7,229 nt of DNA from Fimenecus sp051881335 (GTDB lineage: Bacteria > Bacillota > Clostridia > Oscillospirales > Acutalibacteraceae), in the NCBI GenBank assembly GCA_051881335.1, contig JBJEPR010000030.1, positions 1 through 7,229 on the forward strand, read 5' to 3'. Under the pieces are notes generated by a model. That model searched no databases, was not told the origin of the DNA, and was given only the letters and a program-made list of their open reading frames with translations. The translations under genes were made by a program, and so were the position numbers. Positions 1 through 6,573 of this stretch are shown one piece after another; the first letter of the stretch is position 1; the number at the start of each line of letters is the position of its first letter.

Positions 1-1
1 A

Positions 2-754
2 ATTTTACAAATTGCTTTACAGCAGTCCGCCTATGACTGCAACTGTAAGCCCGAGGATTTTTTGTCTGATAAAAATAAAATCGTAATTTCCAAAACAAAC
101 AAAAAAGCACGCACCTATGTACCCTTGCCGCTGGAATGTGATTTGGTTTCTTACGGCAATAATATCGTGGCGCAGACAAGCGAACGGCTGAAAAGCACAG
201 TGCGCGCCTATATAAATAAATATCCCGCCGAGCATTGTTTTGAAACGCCAAACATAATCGCACTCAATGAAAAATTAGCAAAGTTCGACTATAAGGTTTG
301 CTTTATGGCAGAGTATTTTCTGCCCGATGTTACACGGTTAAAAGCATTGCCCTGTGCGTATGAATTGCGCGTGTTGTATCCGAATGACTTTGCAAAGTAT
401 TACTGCGGCAAATGGGATAACGCCTTACGAAAAGGCAAAAAAGAATTGGATGTGCTTTGTGTCGGTGCTTATGATAACGGTAAACTGATAGGCCTTGCCG
501 GCGCATCCGCTGACTGTGAAACAATGTACCAAATCGGCGTGGATGTTTTGCCGAAATACCGAAAACAGGGTGTAGCCGCTGCGCTAACGAGCCGTTTAGC
601 CTTGGAAATCTTAGCTATGGGAAAAGTGCCTTTCTACTGCGCCGCTTGGTCAAACATCAAATCCGTGCGCAACGCCTTAAAGTGTGGCTTCCGCCCTGCT
701 TGGGTGGAACTGACGGCAAGAGACAGTACCTTCGTAGACAAAATGAATCGATAA
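2..754 (+). CDS. GNAT-family N-acetyltransferase, 5'-partial
   Basis: This is a probable acetyl-CoA-dependent N-acetyltransferase whose acceptor is unknown. The frame is open to the left edge, so the true start lies outside the window. A TTG at 62 could be read as a start, but the 20 codons before it (ILQIALQQSA...) read as protein and resemble the conserved N-terminus of this family, so TTG 62 is probably an internal Leu. About 250 residues are visible. Residues 1-115 form an N-terminal region with the segments LVSYGNNIVA and EHCFETPN. The GNAT core is about 120-240. It holds the acetyl-CoA-binding stretch QIGVDVLPKYRKQGVAAAL (177-195, with the Q/R-x-x-G-x-A signature at RKQGVA) and the C-terminal AWSNIKSVRNALKCGFRPAW. 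The stop is TAA at 752-754. The gene converges on the sugar operon and shows no functional link to it. The family call is firm; the substrate is unknown. Confidence 0.88.
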   Translation: MLQIALQQSAYDCNCKPEDFLSDKNKIVISKTNKKARTYVPLPLECDLVSYGNNIVAQTSERLKSTVRAYINKYPAEHCFETPNIIALNEKLAKFDYKVCFMAEYFLPDVTRLKALPCAYELRVLYPNDFAKYYCGKWDNALRKGKKELDVLCVGAYDNGKLIGLAGASADCETMYQIGVDVLPKYRKQGVAAALTSRLALEILAMGKVPFYCAAWSNIKSVRNALKCGFRPAWVELTARDSTFVDKMNR

Positions 755-759
755 AACAG

Positions 760-795
760 AGAACCACCTGTAACTGTACTGTTACGGGTGGTTCT
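760..795. terminator. Bidirectional intrinsic terminator hairpin between convergent genes
   Basis: A near-perfect inverted repeat has arms 760-774 (AGAACCACCTGTAAC) and 781-795 (GTTACGGGTGGTTCT). It gives a 15-bp stem with a single G-T wobble (769/786) and a 6-nt loop. It lies just after the stop of the acetyltransferase gene and 25 bp past the stop of the GH18 gene on the other strand. Read on the minus strand, the stem is followed by CTGTTTTAT, a short U-run suited to ending the five-gene operon. Read on the plus strand, it is followed by TATACGATA, a weak U-run, so termination of the + gene may be less efficient. The structure is seen directly; the function is inferred. Confidence 0.82.
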
Positions 796-820
796 TATAC
801 GATATAGAAAGTACACAGTC

Positions 821-2266
821 CTATGCTGCGGGAGTTTCCGCCGTGTCTGCCGTATTCTCGTCTGTATCGCCGCTTATCGCACTGTGCATCGCGTTAAACA
901 AACTGTATTCGCTGTCGCGCGGTTGGTCTGAGGCGCCGCTCCAAATCATTGTACCCGCAAAGCCGTTGTCATAGTTAAATGCGGTTTTGCTGTAAATGGA
1001 ATTATAGCCGTTAAAATAATATTCCATTCCGTCACAGATCGCGGTATTCTGGCCTTTGTCGGTAACGGTAAACGATTCGTAATGCAGTTGACCGTATTCT
1101 TTACCGGTTGTGTTGCCGTAGAACGGCACGCCGAGAACTAACTGTTCGCGTTTGAAACCGTGTCTTAAGAAGTATTTCGCACTGAAATAGTGGCAGGTGT
1201 AAAATTCCGCGTGGTAATTTCGGTCGTTTTTCGCCCAGTCATAGGACATCACATTGACATAGTCGAGCGCCGCTTTCGCTTCTTTGCTGAGCATATTGCC
1301 CCACGGACCGAGCGCCGAGGAAAGCAACAGATTTTCAGGTGTGAGCTTTGCTTTAAGGTTGATAAGCAATTTGCTGTACGCGCTCCAAATATGCGGCAGG
1401 CGCGGATATTCCCAGTCAAAATCGACGCCGTCAAAGCCGTAATCCTTGCAAAGAGATACAATGTTGTCGGTCAGCGTATCCAAATGCTTGTTGATGGATT
1501 TTACCGAGGCACTGTTGTCAATACTGCCGTCCGCTTTGCGCGGATTGAGAATACAGGTCCATACGCGTACATCGCGCTCTCCGATCATTTCGCGGATGGC
1601 CGCCATTTCTTTTTGGAGTGCGCCTGCGTCATATTCCAGCGTGCCGTCTTCGTTCCAATAGATGTTGCCGATTAAAATCATATCCGTGACGGTGTCTAAA
1701 TCCTGTTTGTATTTTTCGGCATTTTCAGGATTTTGGAAGAATTCGCTGCTTCCCCAATAGGGGTAGTAAGCGTGTACGCGAAAATCGTCCCGTTCGGTTT
1801 CTACACAGTATGCCGCAATATCCTGAATGTCCGCCGAGTCGCCGTCTGTCTTATCAACTGTAAAAATCAGCTTTGAAACTTCGGCTTCCGGAAAAGCACA
1901 ATACAAACAGTCATCAATGACATCGTTGCTGTAAAGAAGCGTACGCTCGCCTTGCTCGTCCTCGCCGTACAGGCTGAATGCCTCGCAGTCCGCACCGCGC
2001 TCCTGCAGGATAACCCTGTTGATGCGGACAGGCGTCTGAAAGGTAAAGGTGATGCTGTCACCAGCCTCAAATTCTGCACTGCTGTTCAAATCGGCATCTA
2101 TTGCTTTTTCTGCATCCTCTGCGTCGGAAACTACTTTGACAACAGACTGCATTAAGTTTTCTGCATTGACGGTTATCGGCTCTTCCGACTGCATTGCGCC
2201 GCACGCACAGCAGGAAAACAGCAATACCGCTGTAAGCAGCAGGGAAAGGATTTGGTGCTTTTTCAT
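821..2266 (-). CDS. GH18-family glycoside hydrolase lipoprotein with N-terminal discoidin-like (F5/8 type C) domain
   Basis: This is a probable surface-anchored glycosidase of 481 residues. The ATG at 2266 gives a classic export signal (MKKHQILSLLLTAVLLFSCCACG) with a lipobox-like end: Cys19, 20 or 22 could be the lipidated residue. The next region, about 30-155, looks like a discoidin/CBM32-like beta-sandwich that could bind carbohydrate. The GH18 barrel spans about 162-465. It has the full catalytic DGxDxDxE signature as DGVDFDWEYP (acid/base Glu286), the substrate-binding MSYDW (340-344) and the late-barrel Trp in GTMIWSG. The acidic tail (SGDTDENTADTAETPAA) is probably disordered. The start overlaps the transporter stop as ATGA, with AAAGGCGG 10 nt upstream; a TTG start at 2314 would bury the signal peptide. 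GH18 enzymes act on chitin-like or N-glycan-core GlcNAc linkages by substrate assistance. Whether this one is a chitinase, an endo-beta-N-acetylglucosaminidase or a binding protein cannot be told. It is the last gene of the operon. Confidence 0.88.
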   Translation of the reverse strand: MKKHQILSLLLTAVLLFSCCACGAMQSEEPITVNAENLMQSVVKVVSDAEDAEKAIDADLNSSAEFEAGDSITFTFQTPVRINRVILQERGADCEAFSLYGEDEQGERTLLYSNDVIDDCLYCAFPEAEVSKLIFTVDKTDGDSADIQDIAAYCVETERDDFRVHAYYPYWGSSEFFQNPENAEKYKQDLDTVTDMILIGNIYWNEDGTLEYDAGALQKEMAAIREMIGERDVRVWTCILNPRKADGSIDNSASVKSINKHLDTLTDNIVSLCKDYGFDGVDFDWEYPRLPHIWSAYSKLLINLKAKLTPENLLLSSALGPWGNMLSKEAKAALDYVNVMSYDWAKNDRNYHAEFYTCHYFSAKYFLRHGFKREQLVLGVPFYGNTTGKEYGQLHYESFTVTDKGQNTAICDGMEYYFNGYNSIYSKTAFNYDNGFAGTMIWSGASDQPRDSEYSLFNAMHSAISGDTDENTADTAETPAA

Positions 2267-3975
2267 TTGCTTTCTACCGCCTTTATCTCTTGTTCTAAAA
2301 TACAGGCTATGCAATCGTGTTTTGCCAGTTCCTCTGTGACCATCGGCTCGCCTGTTTCGTCGGCAAACGCTACGATTTCTTTCAGATAGGCAATATCCTC
2401 CGGCTGCAAACGGTCATCGCGATAGTTGTCCGTCGCCGCACGGATACGCAAAACGCGCACGATATTTGCGTGTTTCTTTTCCGTCAAATCATAGAAGAAG
2501 AAAGGAACTGCAATGATGACGGCACCGATGATTGCCAATAAAGACTGATAGAAGAAAATATCGTTGCGAAGTTCTGTATTGCTCAATGCAAGGGAGATGT
2601 CATCCGAGAAGCCTACACCTGCGAAAGAGAGGAATACGGGCGTTAAGAAGCCTGTGAAAACGCCTATAACCGTTGTAATAATTGTCATATAGTTTTGCCA
2701 GAAGCCCTCTAACCGTTTGCCGGTTTTCATTTGGATGTCGTCCATAATGTCCGAGGTCATAATGCCCGAAACAAAGTAGAAACCGCCGAAGAACTGCTGG
2801 AAGAATGAAACGATCAAAATCACTACAGGGTTCTTGTGGAAAATCAACTGCAATGCCAACGCGATAACATAGCCCACGCAGGAAACGAGCATTACGCCGC
2901 GTTTGCCAAGCTTCTTTATGGAGATAGGACCGACAATCTGCGCAATCGCGATTGCGTTCATAAGAAGCGTTGAGCAGTAAAGACCTACAATTGTTTTTGC
3001 AAGGTCGGAAGTGAAACTGTACTGTGTAATCCAGGTTGTGATGTTGGAAAGTCCGCGAATACCGCAAAAAGTGTTAAACAGTGTGATAATCCAGAAATAC
3101 TTGTTTTTAGAAAGGAGTTTCATACCTTCAAAGAAGCTGACCTTCGCAACATATTTTTGGTTAACAACAACTCTTTCTTCAACGCCTTTCATTAAAACGC
3201 TCACAAGCAAAACACCGCCGATACCGCAAATGGGGAATATGATACGGTACATCTCCACAGCATTCCAACCGCCCTTAGCGGCAAATATCGTGCCTGCAAG
3301 GATGGGGAGGATAATATTGATAATAGAACTGGGAATACCTGATACCAAGCCCTTTAAGGAACCGATATTTGCGCGTTCCTGTGCAACACTTGAAATCGTC
3401 TGCTCAATACCGGAAAGACATTGGTTCAGAAGCGTAATGAAAAACTGACCGATTTGAACAAGTATAAATGCAAGTACAATACCTAAGTTAAAGTCAATCG
3501 TAGAGGCTTCGTTCATTCCCACAATGGGTATTGCGGGGAGCGGTATACTGAAAAGATTTATCTCTACCCAAGATGCAGGTATAAAGGGAACGATGGTAAA
3601 GCTTACCGCCGCACCCACAGACGACCAAATTAAAAAGGGCTTAAATTTACCGCTTTTACCGTTGGAGTTGTCAATCATCATGGAAAGAATGGGGGAACGG
3701 ATAATTGCAATCACCGCCGCCGCAATGCTGAATATCCAAGCAAGTCCCGTGGAGAGCTTGAAATAGGAAATCATCAAATGCACGCTTGTTGCAAGGGTGG
3801 TATAGAGCGTCAGAACATACAAGAAGTTCGAACCGCCCAAACCTAATGCAAAGGTGGCAAACTCCTTGTAGGAGACCTGATACCCCTCAGGCGGCTTGTT
3901 CCAGTGCATTTTAAACTTGGTCAGAGCCGCTTTCCCTTTTGTCACCAAAGACTGTTTTTCATTTCCCGTTGCCAA
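2263..3975 (-). CDS. GPH-family sugar:cation symporter (MFS superfamily)
   Basis: This is a predicted membrane carrier importing a sugar or small glycoside with Na+ or H+, 570 residues with about 12 membrane segments. Two hallmarks of the glycoside-pentoside-hexuronide family are visible. One is the loop between segments 2 and 3, with RSPILSMMIDNSNGKSGKFK (93-112). The other is the DIMDDIQMKTGKRLEGF segment (409-425), matching the family's D-x-x-D...KTGxRxEG motif. The protein is longer than the usual 450-500 residues. It has a hydrophilic N-terminus of about 35 residues, a long loop around 132-162, and a charged C-terminal tail of about 75 residues (from YDLTEKKHANIVRVL) predicted to be cytoplasmic. 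The start is TTG, chosen because a strong AAGGAGG lies 9 nt upstream; the next in-frame Met is only at residue 23. The stop overlaps the GH18 start. The substrate is unknown and is inferred from context to be the sugar handled by the kinase and isomerase. Confidence 0.9.
   Translation of the reverse strand: MATGNEKQSLVTKGKAALTKFKMHWNKPPEGYQVSYKEFATFALGLGGSNFLYVLTLYTTLATSVHLMISYFKLSTGLAWIFSIAAAVIAIIRSPILSMMIDNSNGKSGKFKPFLIWSSVGAAVSFTIVPFIPASWVEINLFSIPLPAIPIVGMNEASTIDFNLGIVLAFILVQIGQFFITLLNQCLSGIEQTISSVAQERANIGSLKGLVSGIPSSIINIILPILAGTIFAAKGGWNAVEMYRIIFPICGIGGVLLVSVLMKGVEERVVVNQKYVAKVSFFEGMKLLSKNKYFWIITLFNTFCGIRGLSNITTWITQYSFTSDLAKTIVGLYCSTLLMNAIAIAQIVGPISIKKLGKRGVMLVSCVGYVIALALQLIFHKNPVVILIVSFFQQFFGGFYFVSGIMTSDIMDDIQMKTGKRLEGFWQNYMTIITTVIGVFTGFLTPVFLSFAGVGFSDDISLALSNTELRNDIFFYQSLLAIIGAVIIAVPFFFYDLTEKKHANIVRVLRIRAATDNYRDDRLQPEDIAYLKEIVAFADETGEPMVTEELAKHDCIACILEQEIKAVESK
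2277..2284 (-). promoter_or_regulatory. Ribosome binding site for the GH18 lipoprotein, inside the transporter gene
   Basis: On the minus strand AAAGGCGG sits 10 nt before the ATG at 2266, within the last codons of the transporter gene. With the ATGA stop/start overlap (2263-2266) this supports translational coupling and selects the 2266 start. The match to the consensus is imperfect. Confidence 0.55.
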
Positions 3976-3984
3976 ATTGTAAAA

Positions 3985-3991
3985 CCTCCTT
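3985..3991 (-). promoter_or_regulatory. Strong ribosome binding site setting a TTG start
   Basis: AAGGAGG on the minus strand lies 9 nt before the TTG at 3975. It is the strongest Shine-Dalgarno in the window and the only one in a true intergenic gap (36 nt after the kinase stop). It decides the non-ATG start of the transporter and suggests independent, efficient ribosome loading that may compensate for the weak start codon. Confidence 0.85.
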
Positions 3992-4011
3992 GTCGGTTTA
4001 AATTACTTTGT

Positions 4012-4851
4012 TTATGACTTTGTAAGCAGTGCCGCGCCCAACAAATTGCTGTCCGCACCGAATTGTGTGCGGCGCAATAAAGGCGTTCGGCCGCTTGTGT
4101 CGCGTGTAAACAGAGCTTGCAAATGAAACTGTATTTTTTCAAAAATATACGAACTGTTCGCAATCCCGCCGCCGAGGGCGATGCATTCGGGGTCATACGC
4201 TAAATACGCATACCAGCATTTTAATGCCGCTGCCTTTGCGTATTGCTCAAGGAGTGCGGCGGCTTTTTCATCGCCCGATACCGCTTTTTCTTCAAGCAAC
4301 AGCATATTCCCGCTTGTTGCAGTCGGGTCATATGCTTTTGTCAGCTGAATACTGTTCGCCGCTTTGTCAAATACATATGTGTCCCCGTCAAAGGTTTCCG
4401 GCATCATAAACATCGCGCCTGCCTGCCGTGTCGTGCCCGTAAACAGCTTGCCGTCAATCTGTACCGCACAGCCGAGCGACGAGCCAAGTACAAATAAAAC
4501 CGCATTTTGCGTGTCTTTGAGTACCCCGTATTTTGCTTCGGCAAGTAAGGCGCACCGCGCGTCGTTTTCAATGTAAACGGGGCAGTTGTACTTATCCGCC
4601 AAGGTTTTGACAAACGGATTTTCCACAATGCTGTTTAAGGAAGAACCACCGACAGGGTCGCCGTTTGCGTTCCAAAATCCGACGCAGGAAATGCCGATGC
4701 GGTCTGCGGGCTTGCAAATCACACGGTTTATATGCATCAGTAATTCTGAAAAATCGTCCGTTGTTTTCCATTTGCCTTTTTGGATGATTTCACCGTTTTC
4801 AATATGGGCGTATTTTGTGAATGTGCCGCCGATGTCCAGTGCAAAAATCAT
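4012..4851 (-). CDS. ROK-family sugar kinase (BglK-like, zinc-motif-less)
   Basis: This is a predicted cytoplasmic ATP-dependent kinase of 279 residues, which would phosphorylate a hexose or hexoside from the transporter. Visible motifs are the N-terminal phosphate loop LDIGGT (5-10), IENDARCALLAE (94-105) with the ROK catalytic Asp97, a degenerate second phosphate loop LGSSLG (122-127), and ALGGGI (225-230). The Cys-rich zinc motif of many ROK proteins is absent, as in beta-glucoside kinases. The usual GE(I/F)G(H/Y) sugar-contact motif reads AGAMFMM (144-150), so the conserved Glu and His/Tyr are missing. The sugar may be unusual or activity may be altered. ATG 4851 was chosen because AGGTGAT lies at ideal spacing before it. 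A GTG at 4860, overlapping the isomerase stop as GTGA, would add three residues but has no clear ribosome site. The family call is firm; the substrate is not. Confidence 0.88.
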   Translation of the reverse strand: MIFALDIGGTFTKYAHIENGEIIQKGKWKTTDDFSELLMHINRVICKPADRIGISCVGFWNANGDPVGGSSLNSIVENPFVKTLADKYNCPVYIENDARCALLAEAKYGVLKDTQNAVLFVLGSSLGCAVQIDGKLFTGTTRQAGAMFMMPETFDGDTYVFDKAANSIQLTKAYDPTATSGNMLLLEEKAVSGDEKAAALLEQYAKAAALKCWYAYLAYDPECIALGGGIANSSYIFEKIQFHLQALFTRDTSGRTPLLRRTQFGADSNLLGAALLTKS

Positions 4852-4855
4852 TTTA

Positions 4856-4862
4856 ATCACCT
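4856..4862 (-). promoter_or_regulatory. Ribosome binding site of the ROK kinase, overlapping the isomerase stop codon
   Basis: AGGTGAT on the minus strand (complementary to the 3' half of the anti-Shine-Dalgarno region) spans the TGA stop of the isomerase gene, 4857-4859. The aligned AGG is 8 nt from the ATG at 4851. It favours that ATG over the GTG at 4860 and implies that ribosomes ending the isomerase restart on the kinase. Confidence 0.65.
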
Positions 4863-6572
4863 AATATACGCTTTGATGGTCGCAAGGCGCGTGCCTTTGC
4901 TTTTTTCGGTCGGCCGAACGATAAAATCGCCGACATTTGCGGGCAAAATAAAGGTCTCCGCGTAGTGCACCGTGTAGGGCGCAAAGGCGTCCGTCGGGCT
5001 TACCACCTCTGCTTCCTCGCCCTCTACCAAATTCAGCACGCAAACACTGCCGTTGCCTTTGTGCAGCGTCGCATCTGTAAACCAATGCCGCACGGTTTCA
5101 ATCGGTTCAAACGCGTGCAAGCCCGTCTTTTCTGAAGTGTAGGTTTCGGTTTCTTCCAAGGGCTTTACTTGATTGATAAGATTTGTTTGTACCCATTCGG
5201 TGTTGCGGTTGTACTGAATGACCTTACTGCCGTGTTTGATGTTGATGGGACGCGGCTTACCGTCTAACCCCAAACGCCCCCAATCCCACAGTTTAAAGGT
5301 GAAAATGTAGGGCGTGGCGGAGATTTCCAACACCATCGTGTTCGCGCCCGAGCAGTGGAGCGTGCCCGCAGGAATTAAAAAGTGGTCGTGCTTTTTTGCG
5401 GGCCATTTGTTGACAAAGCGTTCCACATCGATTTCACCCGTTTCCTGCGCTCCATTTAACGCGCCGATGAACTCTGCCGGCTTCGTGCCTGTTTTTGCGC
5501 CCAAATAGACGCAGCTGTCCTCGCCGCAATCCAAAATATAATAGCTTTCGTCCTGTGTGTAGTGCATATTAAAGGTTTTCTGTATGTAATCGGTGGTCGG
5601 GTGCACCTGTAACGATAAGTTTCCGCCGCCCATTGTGTCTAAAAAGTCAAAGCGGATGGGGAATTCGTTACCGTACCGCGCCTGTACCCGTTCACCGAGC
5701 AGTTCTTTGGCTTTGTGCAAAACAATATCCATTGCAGGCATTTCCACCTTTACGCCGCCAAAGTCATACAGCACGCTGTTCTCCTCGGGCACACAGTCAA
5801 AGCACCACGCAAAGTTCTGTTGCGTTTTGTCAAGGTCGCAAACCGATTTCATCCATTGTCCGCCCCAAACGCCGGGGTCGAAATAGGGTACAACGCGAAA
5901 CGGCGTTTGTACGGCGGCTTCCATTGCCTTGTCATACTCGGCACGGGATACCATTTTGGGACAGTCCAAATCATTTGTATCCATATAGTACTGAAATTTT
6001 TCGTGCTGTTTCATTTTGTGTTTGTCCGCCAGCCGCCATTCCACAAAATATCCGCGCTTAAACTTGGTTAACGGGTCCATATCGTAGTTGTCACAGTTCC
6101 AGTTCGGCGCACCCTTGCGAAAGCGAAGTTGACTTTCCCACCGCGCCACCGAGCAATGCACCGTGACCCCCTTGTCCCATACAAGCATTGCCCCGACGCC
6201 GATTACAAGCACTTTCCCTGTGCTGTTTTCGATGCCGTGGCGCATTTCTTCGATTTTTTCTGGGATAAAGTATTCTTCTAAACGGTCGGTGGTCATCACA
6301 CCGAAAATGCGGTCATCGGTTAAATTCTTTTGCATTTTGGCGGTCAGTTCTTCGCCGCTGTACGCGCAGGTGTCGCTGTAAAAAATACGGTCAAACAAAT
6401 CGGCGAACCCGTTTACAAGAGATGGAACATCCACTACCGGGTAACAGTCCAGCACCGTAACGCGTTCGTTGCATTCTGCGAGTACGCGTTTGATTTCCGT
6501 AACCCCCGCATAAGCCTTTCCGTCCGTTTTTATAAAGGGGAATTTATCATAGTTTTGATATGTGGTATGCAT
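4857..6572 (-). CDS. Class I mannose-6-phosphate isomerase-like protein with extra N-terminal domain
   Basis: This is a predicted cytoplasmic, metal-dependent aldose/ketose 6-phosphate isomerase (mannose-6-P to fructose-6-P in characterised relatives), 571 residues where simple class I enzymes have roughly 300-400. The cupin isomerase part starts near residue 222 (VWGG at 235-238). It carries the expected zinc ligands: Gln322 and His324 in LSLQVHP, Glu342 in QDESYYIL, and His407 in PAGTLHCSG. FKLWDWGRLGLDGKPRPIN (426-444) is a long conserved stretch. The N-terminal about 215 residues look like a nucleoside/nucleotide-kinase-type fold. VLVIGVGAMLV (121-131) resembles a core strand, VARWESQLRFRKG an LID-like Arg-rich helix, and KRGYFVEWRLADKHK a conserved block. 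No Walker A loop is visible, so this half is probably not an active kinase. The ATG start has AAGGAA 8 nt upstream and follows the regulator stop by 1 nt. Long proteins of this architecture occur in sugar loci under the isomerase name; the true substrate is unproven. Confidence 0.88.
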   Translation of the reverse strand: MHTTYQNYDKFPFIKTDGKAYAGVTEIKRVLAECNERVTVLDCYPVVDVPSLVNGFADLFDRIFYSDTCAYSGEELTAKMQKNLTDDRIFGVMTTDRLEEYFIPEKIEEMRHGIENSTGKVLVIGVGAMLVWDKGVTVHCSVARWESQLRFRKGAPNWNCDNYDMDPLTKFKRGYFVEWRLADKHKMKQHEKFQYYMDTNDLDCPKMVSRAEYDKAMEAAVQTPFRVVPYFDPGVWGGQWMKSVCDLDKTQQNFAWCFDCVPEENSVLYDFGGVKVEMPAMDIVLHKAKELLGERVQARYGNEFPIRFDFLDTMGGGNLSLQVHPTTDYIQKTFNMHYTQDESYYILDCGEDSCVYLGAKTGTKPAEFIGALNGAQETGEIDVERFVNKWPAKKHDHFLIPAGTLHCSGANTMVLEISATPYIFTFKLWDWGRLGLDGKPRPINIKHGSKVIQYNRNTEWVQTNLINQVKPLEETETYTSEKTGLHAFEPIETVRHWFTDATLHKGNGSVCVLNLVEGEEAEVVSPTDAFAPYTVHYAETFILPANVGDFIVRPTEKSKGTRLATIKAYIR

Positions 6573-6573
6573 C

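Noticed and set aside
62..754. Acetyltransferase starting at TTG 62
   Set aside because: The frame is open to base 2 and the upstream residues look like the conserved family N-terminus; there is no ribosome site before the TTG. The gene is treated as 5'-partial.
1190..1675. 161-residue + strand open frame
   Set aside because: It lies wholly antisense within the GH18 gene, shows no recognisable domain and is best explained as a shadow frame.
821..2314. GH18 protein starting at TTG 2314
   Set aside because: It would put 16 polar residues before a clear lipoprotein signal peptide. ATG 2266 gives the ATGA overlap and an exportable protein.
2600..3067. 155-residue minus-strand open frame
   Set aside because: Alternative frame inside the transporter gene, which has clear family motifs; the composition looks like out-of-frame translation.
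3976..4011. Possible promoter or terminator between kinase and transporter
   Set aside because: The 36-nt gap holds a ribosome site but no stem-loop with T-run and no convincing -35/-10 pair.
5633..6071. Overlapping + strand open frames of 142 and 118 residues
   Set aside because: Antisense to the well-conserved isomerase coding region, with no ribosome site or domain.
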